Positions 7,901 to 14,888 of a DNA stretch of 42,681 nucleotides are shown here, piece by piece. The notes beneath the pieces are model-generated. The model made no database searches. It saw only the letters and a list, made by a program, of their open reading frames with translations, and was not told the DNA's origin. Both the position numbers and the translations under genes were made by a program. Numbering within the stretch: the first letter of the stretch is position 1; every line of letters starts with the position of its first letter. The stretch is from Gemmatimonadota bacterium (lineage in GTDB: Bacteria; Gemmatimonadota; Gemmatimonadetes; Longimicrobiales; Gaopeijiaceae), in NCBI GenBank assembly GCA_028873825.1, contig JAPPNM010000074.1:1-42681 (forward strand). The letters are read 5' to 3'.

Positions 7901-9804
7901 AATCCTTCACGGTGGCGGGGATCGGCGACATGAGCGGCGACGTGTTCGGCAACGGCATGCTCCTGTCGCGCCGAACCCGGCTCGTGGCCGCCTTCGATCA
8001 CCGGCACGTCTTCATCGATCCCGACCCGGATCCGGAGACTTCGTTTCGGGAACGTGAACGGCTCTTCCGGCTGGGCCGCTCCTCATGGGACGACTACGAC
8101 CGGGGGAAGCTGTCGCCGGGCGGGATGATCGTGTCCCGCGGCGTCAAGTCGGTGGACCTCGCCGAGGAGGCCGCCGAGGCTCTCGGCCTGGGCCCCGAAA
8201 CGGCCACGCTGGACGGCGAGAGCCTCATCCGGGCCGTGCTCGCCGCACCGGTCGACCTCCTCTGGAACGGCGGGATCGGCACGTACGTGAAGGCGAACCG
8301 CGAGAGCCACGCCGACGCGGGCGACGCCTCGAACGACGCGGTGCGCATCGACGTCGGGGATCTCCGGGCGAAGGTGGTGGGCGAAGGCGGCAACCTCGGC
8401 TTCACCCGGGCGGCGCGGGTGGAGTACGCGCTCGGCGGCGGCCGTATAAACACCGACGCGCTCGACAACTCGGGCGGCGTGAACCTCTCCGACCGCGAGG
8501 TCAACCTCAAGATCCTCCTGAACGAGGCCCTGAACGCCGGCCTGGTTACGCGGGAGGAAAGGAACCGGCTGCTGGAGCGCCTCACCGACACCGTCGCCGC
8601 GCTGGTCGTGGCGGACAACGAGTCGGGCTGCCAGGCCGTCTCGCTGGACGAGTACCGCGCCCGCAGGGGCATGGACCACTACTGGACGCTCATGGGCGAC
8701 CTGATCCGGACCGGCCTCCTGGACCGCGACGCCGAGGGACTCCCGTCGTGGGACGAACTCACCGCCCGCAAGGAGGCGAACCAGTCGCTCACCCGGCCCG
8801 AACTGTCGGTCCTGCACTCCTACGCCAAGCTACACCTCAAGGCGGCGCTTCTGGCCTCGGGCCTGCCGGACGACCCCTCCGCCGAGGACTACTTCTTCGG
8901 CTACTTTCCGCACGAAGCGGTGGCGGCCGTCCCGCGGGAGATGGCCGTCGGCCACCGCCTGCGCCGCGAGATCGTGGCCTGCCAGCTCACCAACGACCTG
9001 GTCGACCTGATGGGTTCGGCGTTCATCGGCCGGCTGGTGCGCGAGACGGGAAGGAGCGCCGCGGAGATCGCGCGGGCCTGGCTCGTCGCCGCCAGGCTGA
9101 CCCGCCACGATTCGCTCCTGGAGAAGATCCGCTCGCAAGAGGGCACCGTGTCGGCCGCCGTCACCTACCGCTGGACGATGGGTCTTGCGCGCGTGCTCGA
9201 GCGCACCACCCGCTGGGTCCTCGCCAACTGCGACCCCGACGAGCCGACGAGCGCGCTCATCGAGGGGAGCCTGGACGGGCTGGAGTCGTTGCGCGAACGA
9301 TTCCACGACATCGTGGCGGGCCGGGACAGGGAGGATTTCCGGGACCGGGTGGCCGCGCTCATGCCGCAGGTGGGGGACGAGGGCTTCGTGCGCAACCTGG
9401 TGGCGCTGCGCTTTCTCGACCACCTGCTCGAGATCCTGCGCGTGGCCCGCGCCACCGGCACCGATCCGGTGAGCGCCGCCCGGATGTACTACTGGGTGAC
9501 CGAGGAGCTGCGCATTCCGTGGCTCGTGGATCGCATCGAGAGGTCGAGCGGCGAGGGGAAATGGCAGCAGCGCTGGGCGCTGGGACTCGTCAACGACCTG
9601 GGGGCGATCCGTCGCAATCTGACCGAGGGGGCGCTTGGCGGGGAGGGGCTGCTCGCAGGCGCGCTCGGTTTCGGGGGAGGGGACGAGGCGGGCCTTACGC
9701 GCTTTCACGCCATCCTCCAGGAGGTGGAGGCGGAGGAGCCGGTCAGTCTGGCCGGGTTGTCGGTGGCGATTCAGGAGATACGGCACCTGGCGTCGAAGCG
9801 GTGA
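4933..9804 (+). CDS. gdhB: NAD-dependent glutamate dehydrogenase, large (about 180 kDa) type
   Basis: 1623 aa from the ATG at 4933; an in-frame start at 4810 would add an atypical 41-residue leader. It oxidises glutamate to 2-oxoglutarate and ammonium with NAD+, a catabolic cytosolic enzyme. The N-terminal ~500 residues correspond to the ACT-like regulatory region of this family. Catalytic motifs: RGGIRHSDR near 830, QMVKNAVIVPSGSKGGF near 850-865 (catalytic Lys region), FSDTANAVA near 935, SNGYDHKE near 957 and the NAD-binding GIGDMSGDVFGNG near 995-1008. The C-terminal ~400 residues form the helical domain. Length and motif order are normal and the 4.9-kb frame is uninterrupted, which argues against a generally high indel error rate in this assembly. 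It is a single-gene unit, with a convergent gene starting 18 bp after its stop. Confidence 0.95.
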   Translation: MTEPGPAAPTAADSTVVGEVLRTLRRTAGDDRYRLLEKFVPFFLGKATAELLEERAPEDLGRMCVDSLDFLDRSRPDRVDVEVANPVRDGGRWSAPVTIIRTNVSERPFIVDTIREFLSSQDLQIMHFAYPLMTVERDDEGRIADLLAPGERTRTESMVYAEVAQVADPAVRESLRAETARRLEDVVKATDDFGLMVDKIGDVVSELGFRLRDVPGRREEFREIQAFLRWLRDGGFVFLGYRSYTFRPLEPGGEEAVTLDPGSGLGVLQEEESSAYAQPVPVSQLSGGMRERALSGPVLIISKTNAESTVHRHARMDYIGVRKMRKDGSIAGEHRFLGLFTSRAYSEPAQDIPILRRKLAEIIELAGASEGSHDYKEIITIFGSLPKEELFLATAGEIAKDIRAISSRYNTSEVFVTVRRDQLGRGVSIMVVLPRTRFSGTFRRELESELVNRYGAEVLNYHLALGEGHQARLHFYLGGPPERLDEIEWRELRATVTSLTRSWLDEVRDLLAEERPPDVAGRMARHYASAFAPEYRAATDPATAVRDIVELEAMKAEGRMESVLFFDDSKTGGEFDLKVYIREHRIILSDFMPVLENCGLRVIAVSLFELREGGGEADSSIYAFDVQTSAGDRVDVDALGGVLSEAILAVRAGDATNDSFNRLVRRAGMAWREVEVLRAYAHYAFQIGAVPSRQVLRSALKDHPRIGLLLFRLFETRFDPARGDGTRGREAKAAELRSEIGEELAGVSSLAYDRALRAFQTVIESTVRTNYYRGGARTPTVRSGGVPYLSFKFDSERLQPVSKSRLMYEVWVRSSRMEGIHLRGAAVARGGIRHSDRPDDFRAEVMGLVLTQMVKNAVIVPSGSKGGFVCLRQLPGREATAREAREQYCTLMRGLLDVTDNLDGEDSAPEGVVRYDGFDPYLVVAADKGTAPFSDTANAVAAEYGFWLDDAFASGGSNGYDHKEVGITAKGAWESVKRHFREMGRDIGEESFTVAGIGDMSGDVFGNGMLLSRRTRLVAAFDHRHVFIDPDPDPETSFRERERLFRLGRSSWDDYDRGKLSPGGMIVSRGVKSVDLAEEAAEALGLGPETATLDGESLIRAVLAAPVDLLWNGGIGTYVKANRESHADAGDASNDAVRIDVGDLRAKVVGEGGNLGFTRAARVEYALGGGRINTDALDNSGGVNLSDREVNLKILLNEALNAGLVTREERNRLLERLTDTVAALVVADNESGCQAVSLDEYRARRGMDHYWTLMGDLIRTGLLDRDAEGLPSWDELTARKEANQSLTRPELSVLHSYAKLHLKAALLASGLPDDPSAEDYFFGYFPHEAVAAVPREMAVGHRLRREIVACQLTNDLVDLMGSAFIGRLVRETGRSAAEIARAWLVAARLTRHDSLLEKIRSQEGTVSAAVTYRWTMGLARVLERTTRWVLANCDPDEPTSALIEGSLDGLESLRERFHDIVAGRDREDFRDRVAALMPQVGDEGFVRNLVALRFLDHLLEILRVARATGTDPVSAARMYYWVTEELRIPWLVDRIERSSGEGKWQQRWALGLVNDLGAIRRNLTEGALGGEGLLAGALGFGGGDEAGLTRFHAILQEVEAEEPVSLAGLSVAIQEIRHLASKR

Positions 9805-9821
9805 GGGGAGGGCCCCCTGCC

Positions 9822-10812
9822 TCAGAACCTGTACGCGAGACTGACGACGGGACGGGTCTCGGTATTATCCTCGAACCACTTGGCGAACCCCAGCTCGGCC
9901 GCCAGGCCGCCGCCGCTCACAAGCCGGACGCCCGCAATCAGGATTTCGAGCTCTTCGTCCTCAATTCCCAATATCCGGAGTTCCGCGAACGGCTTGAAGT
10001 CGTACTCGGCGCGGTCCTCCAGCGGCACGGAATAGTCCGCGCCGATCGTCACCGCGAAGTCATCGTCTGGGCCAAAAAAATCGGCGTTGTCGGATCCGTG
10101 AACTCCCAGGGACAGGTGTCCCGCCAACCTTTCCAGGGTTGCGGAAAATGCCATGGTGACCCCGTAGAAGTACCCTTCCGCATCTTCGCCGGACGGCACG
10201 ATCAGACGACCTCCCAGGCTGGCGGATACGCCCCCGGATTTCAGGACGCGCAACTTTGGCGCCACATAGTGGAAGAAAATCGTTTCAGTGCCGCCTTCTA
10301 AAGTAACCGCCGGAGTCGTAGTTCCAGATACCCGAGCCGACGGCCAGTGTGAAATCGTCCGTGACGCCGTAGGCGACGTGCACGATCAGCGGCCGGGACT
10401 CGCCGAAGTCTGCCAGCTGCGCGAAAATGTCGGCGCCGGCGTAGCCGATTCCGGCGTACCCTCGCCCGGCCGCGAGCGTACGCGCGTCCGCGGCGGCCGC
10501 ACCCAGGAACAGCATTCGCGGTGGAACGGGGTCGGGTTGCAGGGAGTCGCTGCCGCTCTGCGAACCCTTCAACGGAGAACCGGATTGCAGAGTGTCGCCC
10601 GCCGGGTTTGCGGCCGGGGCCGAGAGGGTCTCGGCCAGCTCGGGCGGTTGAGACGGCTGGGCGGCGAGCGGAAACTGCACGACGGTCGCGACCGCCGCTG
10701 CGGCACCGACCGCGACGAGCCGGGCGCGAAACCCCTTCGGGCGCCGCCGGGCGAGGGGCTTCCCGGATTCCCGCGGCGGGGGGCGGCTGTCGGGCGCGGT
10801 ATTCCAAGGCAT
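9822..10812 (-). pseudogene. Outer-membrane beta-barrel protein, interrupted by a frameshift
   Basis: Two frames make one protein. The first part starts at the ATG at 10812 (preceded by AAGGGA) and reads a signal peptide (Arg-rich, then LVAVGAAAAVATVV, cleaved near PLAAQ), then a Gly-rich barrel segment ending GIWNYDSGGYF, and stops at 10285. The second frame continues at once with EGGTETIFFHYVAPKLRVL and barrel strands to the C-terminal ...SLAYRF, an aromatic end typical of outer-membrane barrels. Omitting one base at about 10299 joins the frames as GGYF-EGGTET. Total about 329 aa. Function is unknown; the Gly-rich VAYGVTDDFTLAVGSG pattern suggests a porin or transport-like barrel. The frameshift may be a real mutation or an assembly error. 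An ATG at 11040 overlapping the upstream gene's stop is possible, but the extra 76 residues do not look like a protein. Confidence 0.65.
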
Positions 10813-11036
10813 CGGGTTTTCCCTTGTTCGAATGGTCGAAGAGGAGTCCGCGCACCGGGCGGAGGCGGGACCGGGCAGGTCCGGTCCGGAAGGGTTGTCG
10901 ACGCGGACGGTAGCAAACCTACGGAACGGGCGGTCGAAGGTTTCGGATCCGCCGGCGCCGCACGGGAATCCTGGGCCGGAGCGGCGCAAGCGGGGAGCGG
11001 CGTAGTTTGGCAACGTCGGATATATGTGCCGGAGTC

Positions 11037-11882
11037 TCATCTTCTCGCCTTCGGAACTTGGGGCATCCTCTTAACCACGACCGTCTGGACAGATAGCTTG
11101 TCCATCTCCACGAAGGCGGCCAGGCCGTCCGGCCCGAATGCCCGTGGGATCGCGATCTCCCACGCGTCGTAGCTGCCCACGTACCGGCCGTCCATCGTCA
11201 GCACGTCCACCGCGGGTGTCCGGTCCGTCCAGCGTCGCGTAACCCAGATATTCCCGTTCCAGGTCGTGCGCAGGTAATAGACGACGGGGATTTCGTGGTA
11301 GAAGAGGGTGTTCTCGATGCCCTCTCCGATTCGCCGTCTCTCCCTGTCCGCATTGCCGCGCACCCGCCGCCCGGACCTGTCCCTGAACTCGGCGCTCCCT
11401 TCCAGGGTTTCGTCGGACATTTCTTCCAGTTTCTTCAGCCTGTCGGCCTTCCATTCCCTGATGAAGTCGTCCGTCACCGGCTCCGGCCGGAGCGGCCGCG
11501 TCAGAATGCGGGACACACCCTTTCCCACCGCGGCAACCACCTCGCCGACGAGGGTAATGCGCTCAATGGGCCGCGACGACGGGTCGAGGCGTTGCGGGGG
11601 CTCGCCCGACCAGGAGACACTTCGGACATCTTCAGGAACGGTGGCCAGCCCGCCGGCACCACGCAGGGCAAGATGTTCGGTGATGATCGTGAACGAGGGA
11701 TCTCCTCCCATGCCAACGGCGCGCTCGAAGCCGCCGTCCGCATCGAAGAGCTGATAGGCGCGGACCTCCTCGAAGCCGGGCTCCAGCCAGCGGTCCTCGG
11801 CCGGGAGCTCGATGACCTCCTGGGCATTGCCGGGTACGGCGCCGAGCAGCCATCCCGCCCCGGCCCACCTCGCTCCACGCAT
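11037..11882 (-). CDS. Exported protein of unknown function
   Basis: 281 aa from the ATG at 11882, chosen because it gives a short signal peptide ([21 protein letters not shown]); a longer frame upstream adds 26 atypical residues. No domain is recognised with certainty. The last ~60 residues ([11 protein letters not shown]..., [27 protein letters not shown]) resemble the final blade of the six-bladed beta-propeller proteins common in Gemmatimonadota. The middle is charged and helical ([15 protein letters not shown]). It lies upstream of the barrel gene on the same strand with about 225 bp between, so the two may share a function in the envelope. Periplasmic location is inferred from the leader only. 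Confidence 0.6.
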   Translation of the reverse strand: MRGARWAGAGWLLGAVPGNAQEVIELPAEDRWLEPGFEEVRAYQLFDADGGFERAVGMGGDPSFTIITEHLALRGAGGLATVPEDVRSVSWSGEPPQRLDPSSRPIERITLVGEVVAAVGKGVSRILTRPLRPEPVTDDFIREWKADRLKKLEEMSDETLEGSAEFRDRSGRRVRGNADRERRRIGEGIENTLFYHEIPVVYYLRTTWNGNIWVTRRWTDRTPAVDVLTMDGRYVGSYDAWEIAIPRAFGPDGLAAFVEMDKLSVQTVVVKRMPQVPKARR

Positions 11883-11952
11883 TGCCGGTGCCCCCCGATC
11901 GCGTGAGATGTACTCGCCCGAATGTAGACTGCACATCACATCATGGAAACTA

Positions 11953-12253
11953 CACTTCATGGCGGCCGCGGTGCGTGGCGCCGACCGGCGGAACCCGGCG
12001 AGAGGCCGTCGTCGAAGCCCACAACCATCCCGCGGAGGTCGATCTGGTGCTGGAGCTGGGTGCGGGCGAGGTGTGGGCGGTCGAAATCAAGCGGGGGCCG
12101 GTTCCGAAGGTTTCGCGAGGGTTTCGTGCTGCCTGCGAGGATGTCATGCCGGACCGCAAGCTCGTGGTCCATGGTGGCGACGAGAGCTATCCGCTGCGGG
12201 ACGGGGTGGAGGCGGCGAGTCTGGCGGGGATCTGCGGGGAGCTGGGGTCGTGA
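11953..12253 (+). pseudogene. C-terminal remnant of a DUF4143 AAA ATPase
   Basis: The frame from about 12030 reads [20 protein letters not shown], then RGFRAACEDV, KLVVHGGDESYPLRDGVEA. This is the PD-(D/E)XK-like end of DUF4143 ATPases (pattern ...GAEVDLVLE...AVEIK...). The ATPase half is missing, and the sequence before about 12030 no longer matches the family. The start drawn here is arbitrary. Its 3' end overlaps the convergent phosphatase gene by 67 bp. DUF4143 ATPases are often near toxin-antitoxin and restriction genes, and this is one of several such relics in the window. Confidence 0.7.
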
Positions 12254-13158
12254 GGGCCGGCCGCCAGATCCAGCAACACCCCCTCCTTCACTCCCACGCT
12301 CGGCACCACGACCTGCCCCGCTCCCGCCTCCCGCGCGAAGTGCCTGTAGACCAGCGCGGCGGGCAGGATCACGTCGGCGCGGTCGGGACGCAGGCGCAGC
12401 TCGTGAAGCCTCTCCGGGACGGTCATCGCGGAGAGGAGGCGGATGACGGCATCGAGGCGGTTGAGCGACAGGATCGCCGGCTTCAGAGGGTCCACGCAGC
12501 TGAGCGCGAGCCGCGCGATCGCCTCGATGTTTCCGCCCGTCGCGGCAAAGGCGGTGGGCCCCGGATAGGCTTCCGGGGGCGGAATGGTGAGGGGCTGGAG
12601 CTGGCGGCGCACCCAAGCAAGCAGCGAGTCGTGACAGCCTTCGGCCTCGGCCAGCGTTTCCAGCAGACGCACCGTCCCCACCCGGTACGACTCGCTCCAC
12701 AGTATCCCCGTGTCGTCCACCAGAGACACTTCGACGCTGCCGCCCCCGAGGTCGACCAGGATCCACCTTCCCTGCGACAGGTCCGCGCGGCTTCCTACGG
12801 CCAGGTGAACCAGACGCGCCTCCTCCCGCCCGCTTATCGGCTCCAGCTCGATGCCGGATTCCGCTAGGATTCGGGCTAGGAATGCGTCGCGGTTTTCGGC
12901 TTCGCGGGTCGCGCTGGTCGCCACCGCCCGAAAGCGCTCGACGCCCAGCGCGTCCATGTCGCGGCGGAAGAGGCGAAACGCCGCCGTGGCGCGATCCATC
13001 GCGTCTTCGTCGAGGCCGCCGCGCGTGAAGACCCCGCGGCCGAGCCGGATCGGTTCGCGGATCCTGTGGACGACGGCGTAAGATGCCGGCGTGTCGAAGT
13101 CGGCGACTACGAAGCGGATGGCGTTCGATCCGGCGTCGATGGCGGCCACGCGCGTCAT
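12187..13158 (-). CDS. Ppx/GppA family phosphatase (exopolyphosphatase or pppGpp phosphohydrolase)
   Basis: 323 aa, ATG at 13158. It has the actin-like ATPase fold signatures: phosphate-1 AAIDAGSNAIRFVVAD (5-20; family DxGSNsxR), the central GREEARL, phosphate-2 ILVDLGGGSVEVSLV near 135-150, and ATGGNIEAIARL near 207-218. The length fits the short form that lacks the C-terminal HD domain, so polyphosphate or pppGpp hydrolysis cannot be told apart. It acts in the cytosol. It lies 46 bp downstream of the VapC-like gene on the same strand and could be read through from it, but no functional link is implied. The C-terminal ~25 residues, Pro/Ser-rich, overlap the DUF4143 remnant. Confidence 0.9.
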   Translation of the reverse strand: MTRVAAIDAGSNAIRFVVADFDTPASYAVVHRIREPIRLGRGVFTRGGLDEDAMDRATAAFRLFRRDMDALGVERFRAVATSATREAENRDAFLARILAESGIELEPISGREEARLVHLAVGSRADLSQGRWILVDLGGGSVEVSLVDDTGILWSESYRVGTVRLLETLAEAEGCHDSLLAWVRRQLQPLTIPPPEAYPGPTAFAATGGNIEAIARLALSCVDPLKPAILSLNRLDAVIRLLSAMTVPERLHELRLRPDRADVILPAALVYRHFAREAGAGQVVVPSVGVKEGVLLDLAAGPHDPSSPQIPARLAASTPSRSG

Positions 13159-13204
13159 GACGGGCGCGCGCCGCGGCGCGGGTTTTTCCAGGGACTGCTC
13201 GCCT

Positions 13205-13609
13205 TCACCAGTACTCCACCTCCAGACCTTCGACCCGGCGGAAGCTGCGGCGGTCCCGCGTGGCCACGCGGTAGCCGAGGTGCAATGCCGTGGCCGCGAT
13301 CATGAGATCGTGCGCGCCAATGGGGGTGCGGGAGCGCGACAGCTGGGCACCGAGCGTCGCATGCACCCGGGCGACTTCGAGATCGAAGGAAACCACGGGG
13401 AGAACCTCCAGCCATGTCCGGGCGAAGGCCTCCGCCGCGACGCGCCGGGCTCCGGCCACGCGATGGAGGCCGTGGAGCACTTCGGCCGCGGTGATCGCGG
13501 CGATCGCCAAGGGTCCGTCCCGCGGACCCGGTCGCGCCAATAGGCGATCCTCGTCCGGCAGTCCGTGTTCCACGGCGATCAGGACGCTGGCGTCGATCAG
13601 GGTTCCCAA
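13205..13609 (-). CDS. vapC: PIN-domain ribonuclease toxin, VapC family
   Basis: 134 aa. The TTG at 13609 is the most likely start; it lies inside the end of the antitoxin gene (13-nt overlap), and no ATG or GTG fits the PIN domain opening TLIDASVLIAVEHG. The PIN acidic residues are in place: the first Asp in LIDAS, Glu in AAEVLHG, Asp in GAHDLMIAA and Asp in ATRDRRSF. VapC toxins cleave tRNA or rRNA. The overlap with the antitoxin upstream is the classical vapBC order. The frame ends VEYW. Confidence 0.85.
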   Translation of the reverse strand: MGTLIDASVLIAVEHGLPDEDRLLARPGPRDGPLAIAAITAAEVLHGLHRVAGARRVAAEAFARTWLEVLPVVSFDLEVARVHATLGAQLSRSRTPIGAHDLMIAATALHLGYRVATRDRRSFRRVEGLEVEYW

Positions 13610-13902
13610 GGACTCTTCGGCACCTCGACGCGGTTGAACAGCGCGATCCCGTCCTCCACCGCACGTGCGTATTCGGGACCGGCCGGGGGGACCCTTCCGG
13701 AGCGAATCAGCTCGACAAAATCGCGACCGGTAAAGATCCGGTCCTCCACCGGGGCGATCTGGGCGACCGGCTTTCCGTGCCGCTCCACGACGTAGACGGC
13801 GCGCTTCTCGCGAACGCGCGCCAGAACCTCGCCGAAGTTCTTTGCGGCTTCGGTGGCGCTGACCACGCGCGAGCGGTCCGGTCTCACGATTCGTTTCGAC
13901 AT
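13597..13902 (-). CDS. Phd/YefM-type antitoxin paired with VapC
   Basis: 101 aa from the ATG at 13902. The N-terminal half matches the Phd/YefM fold: VVSATEAAKNFGEVLARVRE, then YVVERHGKPVAQIAPVE. This part binds operator DNA, and the C-terminal ~45 residues (FVELIRSGRVPPAGPEYARAVEDG) would wrap the toxin. It precedes and overlaps vapC. Autoregulation of the pair is expected from the family; I did not find a convincing palindrome in the 17-bp gap to the CPBP gene, so the promoter may lie inside that gene's 3' end or the pair may be read from upstream. Confidence 0.85.
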   Translation of the reverse strand: MSKRIVRPDRSRVVSATEAAKNFGEVLARVREKRAVYVVERHGKPVAQIAPVEDRIFTGRDFVELIRSGRVPPAGPEYARAVEDGIALFNRVEVPKSPWEP

Positions 13903-13919
13903 GTCCCAAGATACGGAAA

Positions 13920-14879
13920 TTACGGAGTTTCCGCAATTCCTGGTCCTGCAGCCCTCCGGTCCTTCGCCGGGTACGGAATCTCCGCCCCGCGCCCGGGCCA
14001 ATACCGCCGCACGTACCACGCCAGCACCGGCAGCGTGGCCGTCACGACGGCAACCCCCCAGAGGCCTGCCTCCCGGATTTCCTCAATCTCGGCCGCCACG
14101 TCCATGGGCTCCATCGGACCCATCACGAACTCGGGGATTGTCGCGACGAGGTTGTTCGCGGCGTGAAAGGCGATGGGGACGACGAGCGACCCGGTCCTGA
14201 GGTAGAGGACGGCCGCGACGAGACCCACCATCGCGATGCCGACCGGGTTGCCGTGCAGGAGCCCGAAGGCGATCGAGGTCGCGGCCACGGACGTGCCGAC
14301 GCCCCACTTGACCGCCCAGCGGTTGAGCAGGATTCCTCGAAAGAGCACCTCCTCGATCACCGGCGCGAGGATCGCCACCACGATGACCATGGCCACCTTG
14401 TAAGCGAGCGGCGGGTCGGGTACGCCCTCCAACGCCTCGAGCAGAAACTCGAGCACTCCCGGGGCGGCCGAGGCCAGGCCGCGTGCGAAGACCTGCCATG
14501 ATCCGATGGAAAAGGCCATCGTCACCGCCAGCAGGCCCAGGGTCGCCAGCCAGTTGTGCCGCGCCGGCAACCTGCCCACCAGACGGCGCAGGCCGATTCC
14601 GGAACTCCGGCAAGCCCACACGATCCACGCCAGCAGGACGCCGTAGCCCGAGAGCATGAAAGCGACCTGTCCGGTTGCCGGGTCGTCGGTATTGAGCGGC
14701 GTCACCAGGGACGCCAGGAGCAAGGCCGCAAAGAGAAGCGCACCCCCCAGGATCATCCACGGGATGAGCGTGCGGGTCCGGAGCGCCTCGAAAGGGTTCC
14801 GAGGCTCTTCTGCCAGGCGGGTCTCGGCTGGAATCCCGGATGGCTTCCCGGTCGGCGCCGGCTCGAACGGCTCCGTCAA
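13920..14879 (-). CDS. CPBP family intramembrane metalloprotease
   Basis: 319 aa. The start is the TTG at 14879, ten bases after the M14 peptidase stop and preceded by CCGGAG; no ATG is available nearby. It has several membrane segments (for example MILGGALLFAALLLASLV and VAMVIVVAILAPVIEEVLF). The CPBP/Abi catalytic motifs are present: EEVLFRG near 176, FGLLHG near 204 and HAANN near 235. Bacterial members are membrane proteases, some acting in bacteriocin self-immunity or regulated proteolysis; the substrate here is unknown. It follows the exported M14 peptidase closely enough to be co-transcribed. Confidence 0.85.
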   Translation of the reverse strand: MTEPFEPAPTGKPSGIPAETRLAEEPRNPFEALRTRTLIPWMILGGALLFAALLLASLVTPLNTDDPATGQVAFMLSGYGVLLAWIVWACRSSGIGLRRLVGRLPARHNWLATLGLLAVTMAFSIGSWQVFARGLASAAPGVLEFLLEALEGVPDPPLAYKVAMVIVVAILAPVIEEVLFRGILLNRWAVKWGVGTSVAATSIAFGLLHGNPVGIAMVGLVAAVLYLRTGSLVVPIAFHAANNLVATIPEFVMGPMEPMDVAAEIEEIREAGLWGVAVVTATLPVLAWYVRRYWPGRGAEIPYPAKDRRAAGPGIAETP

Positions 14880-14888
14880 CGCTCCGGC

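Noticed and set aside
8085-10301. Long plus-strand frame overlapping the glutamate dehydrogenase end
   Set aside because: Out-of-frame reading of the dehydrogenase; Arg/Gly-rich and without motifs.
10813-11040. Start of the barrel gene at the ATG at 11040 (ATGA overlap with the upstream stop)
   Set aside because: The added 76 residues have no signal peptide, and the ATG at 10812 has a ribosome site and a proper leader.
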